DNA of 64,000 bases, from NCBI GenBank assembly GCA_026075535.2, contig AP026544.2, positions 7,502,001 to 7,566,000 on the forward strand, read 5' to 3'. Source of the stretch: Tricholoma matsutake (taxonomy: Eukaryota > Basidiomycota > Agaricomycetes > Agaricales > Tricholomataceae). Below, piece after piece: positions 1 through 10,965 of this stretch. The position numbers were made by a program, and so were the translations under genes. Under the pieces are notes generated by a model. It was not told the DNA's origin and did no database searches. It saw only the letters and a program-made list of their open reading frames with translations. The first letter of the stretch is position 1; every line of letters starts with the position of its first letter.

Positions 1-54
1 TCAAGACACTCTAATTTTTTTTGAAGTAGTTAAGATCAAATTTTTTTAATTAAC

Positions 55-320
55 CACATCCCTCACATTGAATGCGAGGGAGTGGGCATGATTGTGATTA
101 TATACATAAACAAAACATCCTCCCTCTCACAAGATGCGAGAGGGAGTTTTATTTATATACATAAAAAGCTAACCCATCATGCCAAATATGAGGGGGGAGG
201 TAAAAACATGACAAAAAAAATCCCTCCCTCAGGCAAAATGGGGGAGGGGGGCACAATACTAATAAATAATTAAAAGTACAAAAAAAATCCCTCCCCACAC
301 AAAGTGTGGGGGAGGGGGAG
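55..320. repeat. ladder of five short hairpins in MITE0
   Basis: Five inverted repeats with 6-11 bp stems and 5-9 nt loops follow one another every 45-60 bp. Examples are CTCCCTCTC/GAGAGGGAG around 120-146 and CCCTCCCCACA/TGTGGGGGAGGG around 289-318. The same ladder recurs inverted at 61190-61450 (MITE3), and as four hairpins at 8480-8685 (MITE1). Its function is unknown. Confidence 0.7.
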
Positions 321-339
321 GGGACGCGACCCCGCTGTT

Positions 340-680
340 GTTGTTGTTGTTCCACCCACGATCCACCCCATGAGCAGTTGCTCGTGAGGCTGGGGGCAGG
401 TGGTGCATTGTCGTCTCCTATCCCTGCACCTGGGCATCATTCCACCCATGTTCCACCCCACGAGCAGTTGCTCATGAGGCTGGAGGTGGGTGACTTGTTG
501 TTGTTGTCATTCCACCCACGATCCACCCCATGAGCAGTTGCTTGTGAGGCTGGGGGTGGGTGGTGTGTTGTTGTTGTCTCCTGTCCCTGTGCCTGGGTGT
601 TGTTCCACCCATGTTCCACCCCATGAGCAATTGCTTGTGAGGCTGGAGGTGGGTGGCTTGTCATTGTTTGTTGCCATTGT
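340..680. repeat. two copies of a ~160-bp higher-order tandem repeat in MITE0
   Basis: Each unit has two half-units built around the palindrome GAGCAGTTGCTC (or GAGCAATTGCTT), followed by GTGAGGCTGG and a GGTGGGTGG tract. Reverse-complement copies occur at 58845-58980 and 60850-61160 in MITE4 and MITE3. Related single palindromes occur at 8775, 8850 and 9170 in MITE1. Confidence 0.7.
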
Positions 681-2204
681 CCCCTGTTTGGATTTCTGTC
701 TTTTTTTTTTGGGGGGGGGAGGGGGAGGGGGAGGGGTTTGGGTGTGTCAGTGCAATGTGGCATGTGTACGGGGGTTGGTGGGTGCTTACTAGGCATGTAT
801 CCCCTCCTGGCATCCCTCTGCACCCACCTAGCCCATGTCAACAGCCTCACATCCCATTTGAATGGGGAGGAGGGGATTGGGTGAGTCCGGGTAGATTCCA
901 GGGATTCCAGAGGTAAAATTGACCCCCCAGTCCGACCAGAATTATGAATTGTGAGAAAAATATATGTAAATGGAATTCCCCAGAATTCTGGAAATTCTGA
1001 TCGGAATGGGCATTCCAACTGGAATCCGACTGGAATAGGTGGAGGAGTGTAATGTACTCTACAAGTGGAATCAGATGCATCCAACTTTGCTATGGGAGCA
1101 GTATTATCAATGCTGTGCAAAGATGACAAATGGCATCCTTGCACATATTTGTCCTCAGGGTTGAATGATGTGGAAAGGAATTATGATGTGCATGACAAAG
1201 AGATGTTGGGGATAATACAAGTCACTGTGGACCTAGCACAATATGATTTTCAGCCATTTAAATTCAGAAATGTGAATTTCCTAACATAAATGGCTGAATT
1301 CAGGGTGGATGAATTTGGGATGAATTTTCATCCCAAATATTTCAGCCATCCAAGGGATGGAGTTCATATGTGTTACGTTACAAAACATTCTTAACCTAAT
1401 GTGATGAATTTTCATTTTACAAGGGGATGAAATCCAGGGGATGATTTTAATCCAAGATAAGGGTATGGATTTGCAACCATCTTAATGTATGAATTTTCAT
1501 CAAACTTTTCAACAATTTATGGGATAGTGTTTCCTGCCACAAAGGTGTGAATAACAGGGTGTGTTTTCAGCCTGAAATAATACAAATTTCATACTATTAT
1601 GAGATGATTTTAGTAGGGAAATTTCTTTCATTAAATATTGAATTGACTGTTCCTTCCTCAGGTATTATTGTTATTGTTTTCAGTCAGAATGAGAGGATAC
1701 TTTTCACCCTTCAGGATTACAAGGGTTAAGAGAATTTTTTTCATCCCAAAAAAGGGGGTTTTTCATTTGTGTTGTAATTGTTTTACTGACAAGTCATTTG
1801 CAGCCCACCCTCAACACATCACATGATGAATGTTGAACATCCATCAACCATAACCACTTTGATGATGCCACCGCCCTCCCTTTCACCTCACCACCCACTC
1901 CATCAACATCCACCATAGTGTTGCTGCAGCTCGGCTAGTCGAGAGCTGGCTCACTTAAGCCGGCTAAATTTCCTTATGTGGCTCAGCTTGGCTTTTAGCT
2001 GACTCAAAGCCAGCTCAAGCTGGTACATAATTTTCAAAGTATTGTAACTATCAATGTGGGTAAATTAGCCATTATCTACATGATAGATACACAATGTTAA
2101 ATATATTTTGAGTATAGAATGATGATAGAAACTCTAAGGTATTAAAAATAAATAGAAATTAGAAAAAATCAAGGCAGGGTGTGAGATAGCATGGGAATGG
2201 GAGC

Positions 2205-2790
2205 ACATATGGCTGTCGTCTCTTCAGGGCCCTTCAAATGAGACTAGAATACATTCTAAATGAGCCTTCAATGATGAAAAACAGTGGAGAACTGACTGAG
2301 ATACAGCTTAACCCCCCCCCCCCCCAAAACCAAAGAATGTGGAATATCTCCAGAATGTGGACATGCACACCTCTCATCTCTTCGGGCCCTTAAAACGACA
2401 CTATAGTAGACTGTAAACAGGCCTTAGATCATAAGAAACGGTGGAGAATTGACTGACCTAGTAGAGTACCTGCCCACCCAAACAGAAAATGTGAAATATC
2501 TCCAGAATGCAGACAGACAAACCTCTCGTCTCTTCAGGTCCTTCAAATGATACTAGAATAGGTTGTAAACGAGCCCTCAATGATGGAGAATGATGGGGAA
2601 CTCACAAAGATAGAGTACACCCTCCTCCTGAAACATAGGATGTCAGATATCTCCAGAATGCGATGGTGGATGCCTCTCATTTCTTCAGGCCCTAAAACTG
2701 ACAGTAGAATAGCTGGTAATCAACCCTTAGTTGGTAGGAAATGGTACAGAACTCACTGAGATACAGTATAGACTCATGGTATCTATCTGG
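2205..2790. repeat. four diverged ~150-157 bp tandem units inside the CACTA element
   Basis: The phrase TCTTCRGGSCC recurs at about 2221, 2378, 2531 and 2682, each time followed by a motif like GAATAG..GTAAAC, a GAACTCACTGA-type block and ATATCTCCAGAATG. A 14-base C run interrupts the first unit near 2311. Confidence 0.7.
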
Positions 2791-3109
2791 CACCCATTAC
2801 ATGTTTTTTAAGGCTATTATTGGGCTATTATGATGCCCATTCTTAAGTTAGACAGTGTAGAGCTCATTTACAATTGATACAGTACACTAATTAACTCTAC
2901 GGTCATACATGAATTTGGGGGGGAGGTGGCATGGGAGGTGGTGGTATGAGGAGAAGAGCAAAGGTGTGTGAATCTGGGTGTCAGATGGTTGACATCTCGC
3001 AGGAAGTTCAATTGTTGGGTAACAGGGTATTTCATGTATTCTGTTTTTTTGGGGGTTACTCTGTCTCAGGAAATTCTAAGCTATTTTCTATGATCTTAGG
3101 TTCATTTAC

Positions 3110-3540
3110 ATGAGACAGCAACCAAGACACACCAGCACCCTCAACTGCCACAGCAAGTGCTTGCAGGGTGGAATGCAGAACAACCAGGCCAATGACAGGA
3201 ATAACCCAACAAACACCCCCAGCCCTGTGAGCTACTGCTCACAGGGTGGATCGCGAGTGCTAGCAGCCAACGATGAGGTACAATGGAATGGGGACAATGA
3301 TGAACAGGGGATGGGGACGTGAGGGATGATGGGGAGATGAGGAAATAGAAATATGGCCCAAGAGACATTGACATCTCTTGGGCCATAGATAAGTTTTGTT
3401 TCTTCTCTTACTTTGTACTAGCCAACTTTTTAGGTACTATTTATGATAACCCACCCACCCCTACTACCATGAGCCCCTACTCGTAGGATGAGGAGGGAGT
3501 GGGACAATGAGGACTGGCACAACAATGGGACAGGGCACCA
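3110..3540. repeat. hairpin-rich block related to KDZ MITE cores
   Basis: It contains GTGAGCTACTGCTCACAGGGTGGA (positions 3228-3251), matching the GAGCAACTGCTCATGGGGTGG phrase of MITE3/MITE4. It also contains a CCCAAGAGA/TCTCTTGGG palindrome followed by CCATAGATAAGTTT, matching the GGCCCAAATG palindrome and CCATAGATAAGTTT of MITE3 at 60449-60492. It is probably an old MITE core captured or inserted inside the CACTA element. Confidence 0.5.
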
Positions 3541-6315
3541 CACCACACCACGACAACCTCAACTACCACACTGGACAAGGGGCATGACAGGACAAAGGGA
3601 CATGGACACCAAATGTGGACAAACAGGGATGGGATGCTGAAACAATGGGACAACAGGACAGACAGACAACAACAACAATGGTGATGATGATGGTGACACA
3701 ATGGGCTGATGGTGACACAATGATGGGGCATCAGGGGTCAGGGGGATTTTTTTGCTTCTTTCAAGTAGATTTTGTATTTTAGTGGCTTGAAATTTATTCT
3801 GATACATGATGAAACTATTCTATCAATGGTCTGAAAATTCCTTTGTAAAAAGGAGAAATTCATCCAGCCAACATCCCTAATGGGATGAAAATACATTGTA
3901 GGCAGGTTCTTTCATTTCTCTTAAACCCCTGGAAAGTTGATGAAATTCAACCCAGGTAGAGGGGTGTTATTTATGCCCATATACAGATATAAAGATGAAA
4001 ACTATCCCATGGGATGAATTTGGTGTGGGATGAACTGGGGACAAAATGTTAGAGGTTTTCATCCCTTCGACTCATCCCTTACAGGTAGAAAAAGCATTCT
4101 TTTTCACTCCTCTTAGTGGTAGATTTTCATGCCAACTCCTGATGAAACTTATTCCATTTTGGGGTTTATCAATACATGAAAACTATACCATAAATATATC
4201 ATTTTACACTATCTAAAGGTATGAAATGTGGGATAGTTTTCCTACCCCTTGGGCCCCATAGTGAGTGTTGGAGGTGTGGAGACATTATTTGGAGGGATGT
4301 ACACATCAGATTGAAATCTGGATGGATCATCAAAATCTGCAATACTTCATGTCAGCCAAAAAGCTTAACCACCAGCAAGAGCATTGGGTGCTATTCCTGT
4401 TGCATTTAATTTTCACTTAGTCCACAAAGCAGGAAGCTTAATGAGCAAAGCAGATGCATTATCCAGATGTAGTGATCACAAAAGAGGGGTGGAGGAGGAC
4501 AATACAAATGTTACCTTACTCAAACCTGAATACTTTCACATTTGCACTATGCATCAAGGGCATCTATTAATAGATAGCTCAGATACAGAAATGTTGTCTA
4601 AAATTAGACAATGATTGGAGATGGATGATGAAGTAGTGGAAGCCATGAAAGCTCTGAAGGGAGAGAAGAAGGGTAATATTAAAGGAGATGAATGGGCTGA
4701 GGAGCAAGGTTGGTGTTATTCTGAAGGAAGGTGTATTGTAAGTGTGTCCTCACATCAGCATCTGTACTATCACATGCATGTTCATTATCCTGATAGCATA
4801 TAGTCTATACCTCAATTACTGTACTGTAGCTTAGTTTCCTCCCCTGAAATATACTAAGTTCATAACATGTTTCTGTCTCCTTGAGTGTTGGAAGCTCTGG
4901 TTTCCTTACATGTATGTGCCAAAGGATCAGGATTTGTGAAGGGAGATCATCTGGTTACATCATAATCCACCAACTGCGAGACACCCAGGAAGATGGAAGA
5001 TGTTGGAATTAGTAATGAGAAATTACTGATGACCCAGAATTTCTAAATATGTGTTGGGGTATGTGGATGGATGTGATATGTGCATGAGGGGGAAGAAATT
5101 TCCAGAGAAACCTGCAAAGAAGTTAATGCTGAACCCCATACCAAAAGTGCCATGGAGAGATATATCTGTAGATTTTATCACTGGACTACCCGAAGCTCAA
5201 GGGTACAATGCAATATTTGTAGTATGCAACCACTTTACAAAGGAGGTCCATATTATTCCTACCACTATGGAAACCTCATAATTGGGCTTGGTGCACCTCT
5301 ACCTAAATCAGGTATGGCAGTTACATGGATTCCCTGATACCGTTATCTCCAATTGTGGACTACAATTTGCTTCTGCATTTATGTGAGAATTGAACAACAT
5401 ATTGGGAATTCAGACTAAATTATCTACAGCATATCACCCACAAACTGATGGGCAGACAGAGAGGATGAACCAGGAGTTGGAGCTGTACCTATGCATGTTT
5501 GTCAACTACCAACAAACTGACTGGCCCAAATGGCTGGCAATTGCCAAAATTTCCCACAATAACAAATTCCATTTGGCTACTCAGATATCACCCTTCTTTG
5601 CTAATTACAGGTATCATCCCCACATGGGAATAGAAACCTGAAGGGAAATTAAGGTACAATTGGTAGAAGACTTTGTATCTAAGATGCAAAAGGTACACAG
5701 AGAAGCAGAGGTGGCATTGATGAAAGCATATGATGCGACACATGGATTGTACTTGAGCTCCTGCTCCAGAGTACAATGTTGGTGACTTGGTATGGCTAAG
5801 TACCAAGGACCTTAATATTCCATGACCTTCTCGGAAACTCACAGAGAAACAAGTTGGCCTATATGCAGTCTCTAAAGTAATTTTGCCTAATGCAGTAGTG
5901 CTAAAATTACCTTGATAATTCAAGATTGATCCTGAGATTAACATTTCCTGCCTATGCTCCTACTGCCCACCCACTATTCCTGGCCAAAAAACCACTCCAC
6001 AAGCTCCAATAGCTGTAGAAGGTGCTCCAGAATATGTAGTTGAAGAAATTCTAGACTCATGTCTTCAATGAAATAGATTGGAGTTCTTAATAAAGTGGAA
6101 GAACTATACCAATGAAAATAATTCATGGGAACCCAAAGAGAATTGTGAGCAAGCACATAACATGATTGCCCAATTCTTTAAACATAATCAAATGCTCTGC
6201 ATCACATTGCAAGAATGGTGTATGAGGGGATGAAATTCTGGCCTTACCAAAATTTCATGGAGGGGACAGATACAATATTATCTTGCCTGGAAGTCGAGGC
6301 ATAAAAAGGGGGTAA

Positions 6316-6717
6316 TGTTAGGAAACAGCCCCATTACTTAATAAATTTTCATGTTTATTTAATTATGCTACATGATGCTGCACGTGACCTCTCCAAACAT
6401 CAATGGGTCACATGTCAATCAAACATTTCACATGCATCAATGTATATGCATGCGTATGCACACGTTGGTAGCAACAATGTACAATATATGTAACATAGTA
6501 TATAAACCTTGAATACACACCTAGGGGACCCCAGTTGTGTTCTCTTAGGCATTCCACCTACACTTGTGGTGTGAAATGCCTTTCTCAACCAACCATTCTA
6601 TTAATAACCTGTCACATCAAAATCATCAATTCCCCCATCACACACACAGATCCTGCCCCCTCTTGTAGAGAGAACACACATGGTCTTAGCTAGCAGATAG
6701 TGGGTGTTGCCCTAACA
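6316..6717 (+). repeat. 3' LTR of gypsy copy B
   Basis: The 402-bp repeat begins TGTTAGG and ends CCTAACA, a perfect 7-bp terminal inverted repeat. It directly follows a purine tract (AAAAAGGGGGTAA, 6303-6315) and the chromodomain. TATATAAACC near 6503 is a likely TATA box. No second copy of this LTR was found in the window. Confidence 0.8.
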
Positions 6718-7005
6718 GTTTAGGGGTTAACTTGGTTGATTTACAAACTGCCTAATACAAGATGAAAGTAGCTAGCTTAAATACTAAGGATTGGAGGTGA
6801 TCAGAGTTTCCAAGGCTGTGATAATTTGCAAACTGGCCTCCCGAGGCAATGACCTGAAACTGTTTCATTGAATTCAAAATAAAGGAGTTTCATCTCCAGA
6901 CTGTGCTGCAGATACAAGGCAGGCTGTGATGCAAGGCAGCCAGAAAGGATGGTGGAAAATGATCAGAAATCTGGTTGGAGGAATTGGTCTTGACAATGGG
7001 GTTCA
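6718..7005. other. unassigned spacer between gypsy copies B and A
   Basis: No gene, repeat or terminal structure was recognised. It separates the 3' LTR of copy B from the point where copy A loses homology (just after LMLNPI in its integrase). It could be original target DNA or a deletion junction. Confidence 0.4.
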
Positions 7006-7989
7006 GCATTAATTTCCTGGCAGGTTTTTCTGGATATTTCTTCCCCCTCATCCGTGTATCGCATCCATCCACATACCCCAACACAAATTTAGAAATTCTG
7101 GACCACCAATAATTTCTCATCACTAACTCCAATGTCTTCCATCTTCCAGGATGTCTGGCAGCCAGTGTATTATGATGTAACTGGATGATCTCTCTTTGCA
7201 AACCCTGATCTCTCTGTACATACACCTCCCCTCAGAATAACACTAGCCCTTGCTCCTCAGCCCATTCATCATCTTTAATATTACCCTTCTTCTCTCCCTT
7301 CAAAGCTTTCACAGCTTCCACTACTTCATCATCTATTTCTGAGCATTGTCTAATTTTAGACAACATCTCTGTCTCCAAGCTATCTATTAATAGATGCCCT
7401 TGATGCATAGCACAAATGCAAAAGTATTTGGGTTTGAGTAGTGTAACATTTGTATTGTCCTCCTCCACCCCCCTTATATGATCAATTTGTCTGGATAAGG
7501 CATCTGCTTTCCTCATTAAGCTTCCCACTTTATGGATCAGGTGAAAATTGAAATGCAATAGGAATAGCACCCAATGTGCTTGTCATCAGTTATGTAAGCT
7601 TTTTGGTGGACATGAAGTATTGTGGATTCTGGTGCTCCAGCCAGATCTCAATCTGATGTGTTGCTCCCTCCATATAATGTCTCCACACCTCCAACACTTG
7701 TATTATTCCCAACATCTCTTTGTCATGCACATCATAATTCCTTTCCACATCATTCAACCCTCAGGATATATATGCAAGGATGCCATTTGTTATCTTTGCA
7801 TAGCATTGATAATACTGCTCCAGTAGCAAAATCAGATGTGTCTGATTCCACCCATAAAGGGTGTGTGAAATCTACTGGAGTTAATATTGGTCCCTCCATG
7901 AACTTCCTCGTTAATTCCTCAAACACTGTCTGCTGTTGCTCCCCCCACCTCCATACTACTCCCTTTCACATGAGGTTATGTAAGGGTGC
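7006..7989 (-). pseudogene. gypsy copy A pol, RNase H to integrase N-terminus (truncated)
   Basis: Minus-strand RNase H (WVESDTSDFATGAVLS near 7840) leads to KADALSR near 7500, a linker and the integrase zinc-binding region (LHHNTLAARHPGRWKTLE, CDTRMRGKK at about 7050-7190). Homology with copy B stops at about 7006, so core, chromodomain and 3' LTR are missing. Upstream it continues beyond MITE1 at 10080. There are several stops between 7570 and 7760. Confidence 0.85.
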
Positions 7990-8039
7990 CAGTACTTTAC
8001 AGTCCCCCACATGTCCTAGTGGACTCCAACCAGACTGAC

Positions 8040-8205
8040 CAGAGTCTGACTGGAGTCCAAGTGGAGTCCAAGTGGAGTCAATTGAACTACACTAAGTCAT
8101 GTAGAGTTCAATCCCCCACTGGAGTCCAACTGGAGTCTGAGTGGAGTCTGAGTGGAGTCTGAGTGGAGTCTGAGTGGAGTCTGACTGGAGTCTGAGTGGA
8201 ATGCA
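8040..8205. repeat. left subterminal 11-bp array of MITE1
   Basis: GGAGTCTGAGT and variants repeat about ten times with an 11-bp period, inside the left TIR region. The array is oriented inversely to the right-end array at 9838-9935, so the element end is a long imperfect inverted repeat. MITE2 has a shorter equivalent at 33590-33640. Confidence 0.8.
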
Positions 8206-8301
8206 TTTCAACCAAATGATAAGTCAATTAGATATGAGCTCGAAGGACTTTGGACTTGGTGAATTTCATAAAGTACCCACAAAATAAATTTGTGTACTGC
8301 A

Positions 8302-8380
8302 GGAATTGAACTCAAGACCTCACCATAAGGAATCACATGACAAACCAAACAAGTGTGCTCAACCACTTGAGCCACAGGAG
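8302..8380 (-). promoter_or_regulatory. tRNA-like module (type I), left end of MITE1, reading outward
   Basis: On the minus strand an A-box-like TGGCTCAAGTGGTTGAGCA is followed about 45 bp later by a B-box-like GAGTTCAATTCC. No full cloverleaf is evident. The direction is toward the left terminus at 7990. Near-identical modules sit in MITE2 (33738-33816), MITE4 (59226-59300) and MITE3 (61535-61615). Confidence 0.65.
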
Positions 8381-9744
8381 ATTTATTAGAAATCAATATA
8401 AGGTTTATTTATGACTCAACTTTTCATATTCTTCGAGGAGGCATTTTTCAAACAATTAAGATCAAAAAATTTTAATTAACCACATCCCTCATGTAGGACA
8501 TGAGGGAGTGGGTATAATATAATAATAAACAAAAAAAAACCCCTCTCACAAGATGCAAGAGGGGGGGGGATTATGACTATGTACATAAAAAACTAAACCC
8601 CTCACGCTGAATGTGAGGGGGGGGGCAGAGATAAATTAAAAATAATGAAGACCCCTCCCCATGCAAAATGCAGGGGAGGGGGGGTTGGGGGATGCAGTCT
8701 GGGGTGGGTGCCATCGCCCACCCCTCCTTGCATGCATCCATCGCTGTAGCAAGCTGCACCCATCATCCACCCTATGAGCAGAGGCTCGTAGGCATGGGGA
8801 TGGGTGCTGTGGTCATTGTAGCCCTGGTGTACCTGCCATCCACCTGACGAGCAGGTGCTCGTTGGCATGGGGTGGGTGTGCTGTTGGTTTTGTGGGTCTC
8901 CTAGTTCAGAGGGGTTGGGGGGAGGGGTCAGTGATGTGGCATGCAAGGGAGGGGGTAGGTGGGTGCTTACCAGGTGGGTATCCTGCTCCGCAGGTCTCCC
9001 AGTACCTCTCTGCCATCTCCTATCCTTTATCGACACCCTCACATCCCGTTTGGACAGGGAGGAGGGGGCTGGCATGGGTGTTGTCGGGTCTGGGTTGTTC
9101 TGGGTCCTGGTGCTGGTAGGTGGTGTTATCATCATCATCGTCAACTGCACACACTCATGATCCACCCTATGAGCAGGGGCTCGTAGGCATGGGGTGGGTG
9201 TGTTGGCTTGTTTGCGGGTGGTGGTGTCGTTACTAGTAGATTATAACCTAGAAAACTTAAAAAACGAGTTAGTTAGTTTATAAAAACAAAAATCAAATGA
9301 AAAAAACTTATGTGGGGCCCAAACAACCTGATCTGCATTGTTTGGGCCTACGTTGGCTCGTTTGCAGGTGGTGGCATTGTTACCAGTAGATTATAACCTA
9401 GAAAGCTAAAGAAACAGGTTAGTTAGTTTATAAAAACAAAAAGCAAACAAAAAAAAAACTTACATAGGGCCCAAACAACGCGATCTGCATCATTTGGGCC
9501 CACATTCCATCCAGTTGGCTCATTTGCAGGTGGTGGTGATGGCGGATTGGGCATGGGAGTGGTGGTGGTGGGTGTCCATGCAGTGGTGGTGGTGGTAGAG
9601 TGGAGAGGAGGGAGGCAGCGTCAACAGTGGTGGTGGTGGTGGTGGTGGTGAGTGATGAGCTGGCACATTTGATGATGCGGCTATATGCTTTGTCATATAC
9701 AGCCGCACCATGGTACCTAATGCAAATAGATGATACCTTACACA

Positions 9745-9818
9745 AGGTACTGTGGTGTAATGGTTATATTGTGTATTATAATTACATAAGCAACCTACAG
9801 GGATCTGGGTTTGATTCC
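9745..9818 (+). promoter_or_regulatory. tRNA-like module (type II), right end of MITE1, reading outward
   Basis: The A-box-like TGTGGTGTAATGGTTATATT is followed by the B-box-like GGGTTTGATTCC and a T-rich stretch. It points to the right terminus at 10079 through the GGACTCC array. It is related to modules at 22306, 37331 and 58140. Confidence 0.65.
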
Positions 9819-9837
9819 TTTTCTTACACACTTTTTC

Positions 9838-9935
9838 AGCAGAATCTGACTGGACTCCCAGTGGACTCCAACTGGACTCCAACTGGACTCCAACTGGACT
9901 CCAACTGGACTCCACTGGACTAGTCCGAGTGGAAT
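9838..9935. repeat. right subterminal 11-bp array of MITE1
   Basis: GGACTCCAACT is repeated in perfect 11-bp register at least five times (about 9857-9915), flanked by variant units. Confidence 0.85.
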
Positions 9936-10079
9936 CCGGTGTTTGAGTGGAGTCCACTCAGAGTCCGGTTGGACTGGACTGGGACTGGACTGGCAACTTT
10001 GCAGGCAGTTGGCTGGTGACCAGTCCCAGTGGACTCCAGTTGGAGTCCACTAGGAAAGGTGGGGGAGTGTAAAGACCTC

Positions 10080-10610
10080 AAGGGTGCAGCAATTTTAGAA
10101 AACTTATGCACAAAGTGATGATAGTAATTTGTGGGCTTGCACCTCCTTGACATGGGTGGGTGCAGGCAAATCAGTGATTGTCTGTACCTTAATCTGATCC
10201 ATCTTAATTCCATTAGGCCTGATCATCAACCCCAGGAACTTGATCTTGCTTGCACCAAACACACACTTCTCTAGTTTCAAAAATAGATCATTCTCTGCCA
10301 ATCTCCAGAACACCTCCTGCACTATCACCTCATGTTTTTCTTCATCCTCCATAAATATCAGAATGTCATCAATAAATATTATTACCATGCCTTTGTCAAT
10401 TATGTCCTTGAAAATGTTGTTCATCATATTTTGGAAAGTTGGGGGACTATTGGTCACCCCAAAAAACATGACAAGCAGCTCAAAGGATCCTCAGCACATG
10501 GCAAATGTGGCTTTCCACTCATCACCTTTCCTAATGCATACATTATTGTATCCCCATCTAAGATCCAATTGTGTGAAGACTTTGGCTTTCCCCACTTTGT
10601 CAATAATTTG
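10080..10610 (-). pseudogene. gypsy copy A reverse transcriptase fragment
   Basis: Minus-strand RT: VFTQLDLRWGYNNV near 10560, VMFFGVTNSPPTFQNMMN at about 10420-10475, IIFIDDILIF near 10370 (F instead of Y before the catalytic IDD), then KEVQ and HKFSKIAAPL near 10090. A TGA at 10491-10493 replaces the residue before GSFELLVMFFG. It is bounded by the 12-kb transposon on the right and MITE1 on the left. Both carry 8-bp target copies that restore the frame when removed. Confidence 0.88.
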
Positions 10611-10624
10611 CAGTAATTTACAGT

Positions 10625-10885
10625 GCCCCACGTGTCCTAGCGGACTGTGCAGAGTCTGAGCTAGTCCATGCGGAGTCCGACCACCTGGTAACTAAAATGG
10701 AAATTCCCACCCTTATGCATGTGGAGTCTGACCCAGTCTGCATGGAGTCCGACCTAGTCCATGCAGAGTCCGCACTAGTCTGAGTAGAAACCCACCCAAA
10801 TGGACTGTTACACTAATCTGCATGGAGTCTGAGCTAGTCCATGCGGAGTCCGAGCTAGTCTGTGTGAAGTCTGAGCTAGTACAGG
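10625..10885. repeat. left subterminal repeats of the KDZ transposon
   Basis: Variants of GCGGAGTCCGAGCTAGTCC recur about ten times. The same phrases occur inverted at 22420-22650 at the other end. Unlike the other ends, no tRNA-like module was found here. Confidence 0.75.
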
Positions 10886-10965
10886 TTAACATCAGTGAAA
10901 CATGACTATCATAGACATATGTAAAGAATAAACCAGTGATACACTATAAGTAATAGAGATTTGTA

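Larger units (their letters stand above)
1..1059. mobile_element. MITE0, right-hand part of a non-autonomous KDZ-type TIR element
   Basis: The right terminus reads outward as GAGTACATTACACTCCTCC on the minus strand, nearly identical to the left terminus of MITE3 at 59843. The whole segment is a diverged reverse complement of MITE3. The left end lies outside the window. It inserted into the RNase H region of gypsy copy B; the probable 8-bp target copy at this side is tacaagtg (1060-1067), but its partner is off-window. There is no transposase ORF. Long ORFs here are translations of GC-rich repeats. Confidence 0.75.
1223..4263. mobile_element. non-autonomous CACTA (EnSpm-like) DNA transposon
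   Basis: The element starts CACTGTGGACC and ends GGGGCCCCATAGTG, so the termini read CACTG/CACTA with a degenerate TIR. It is flanked by a 3-bp duplication agt (1220-1222 and 4264-4266). Comparison with gypsy copy A (minus strand, about 7700) shows the uninterrupted target (atacaagtgttggagg). Subterminal 0.4-kb zones are full of GGATGAA/TTCATCC motifs in both orientations, typical of CACTA subterminal repeats. There is no transposase ORF. Inside are a ~150-bp tandem array and a region (3110-3540) resembling the hairpin-rich core of the KDZ MITEs. Confidence 0.85.
1065..6230 (+). pseudogene. gypsy copy B pol: RNase H, integrase and chromodomain relic
   Basis: RNase H starts at 1065 (ESDASNFAMGAVLS) and ends in an ERNYDVHDKEMLGI segment, where the CACTA insertion cuts it at 1222. 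It resumes at 4264, with KADALSR near 4450. The integrase zinc-binding region (LHHNPPTARHPGRWK, CDMCMRGKK) lies at about 4960-5100. The catalytic core shows VDFITGLPEAQG at about 5170 and TAYHPQTDGQTERMNQ at about 5430. A chromodomain (YVVEEILDS, FLIKWKNYTNENNSWEP) lies at about 6035-6140. Stops include TGA, TAG and TAA, for example TGATGA at two expected Trp codons near 5025, so the copy is dead. It would have encoded the polymerase and integrase of a chromovirus-type retrotransposon. Confidence 0.85.
1060..6717 (+). mobile_element. Ty3/gypsy copy B (old, 5'-truncated in window, 3' LTR present)
   Basis: A plus-strand chromodomain gypsy element runs from RNase H through integrase and chromodomain to a 402-bp 3' LTR. 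Its 5' half lies beyond MITE0 to the left. It belongs to the same family as copy A (7006-25440, opposite strand): both encode a near-identical peptide around GEKKGNI and LMLNPI. A CACTA element splits it at 1223-4263. Many stops and frameshifts make it one of the oldest layers here. Confidence 0.85.
7990..10079. mobile_element. MITE1, non-autonomous KDZ-type TIR element
   Basis: The left end is CAGTACTTTACAGTCCCCC. The right end, read inward, is GAGGTCTTTACACTCCCCC. An exact 8-bp target duplication aagggtgc occurs at 7982-7989 and 10080-10087. Each side has an 11-bp-period subterminal array (8040-8205 GGAGTCTGAGT, 9838-9935 GGACTCCAACT) and a tRNA-like module pointing outward. The core holds a hairpin ladder and GAGCAGNNGCTC palindromes. 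It has no transposase. Removing it restores gypsy copy A reading from KIAAPL into the following helix. Confidence 0.92.

Noticed and set aside
437..1144. 235-residue minus-strand ORF, and similar long ORFs at 8602-9165 and 36442-36759
   Set aside because: They are translations of GC-rich tandem repeats inside MITEs. The frame is not shared between MITE copies and there is no domain.
2311..2324. Homopolymer C/G runs here, near 29220 and near 62289 as functional elements
   Set aside because: Isolated mononucleotide runs inside decayed repeats, no conserved context. They may also be assembly-sensitive.
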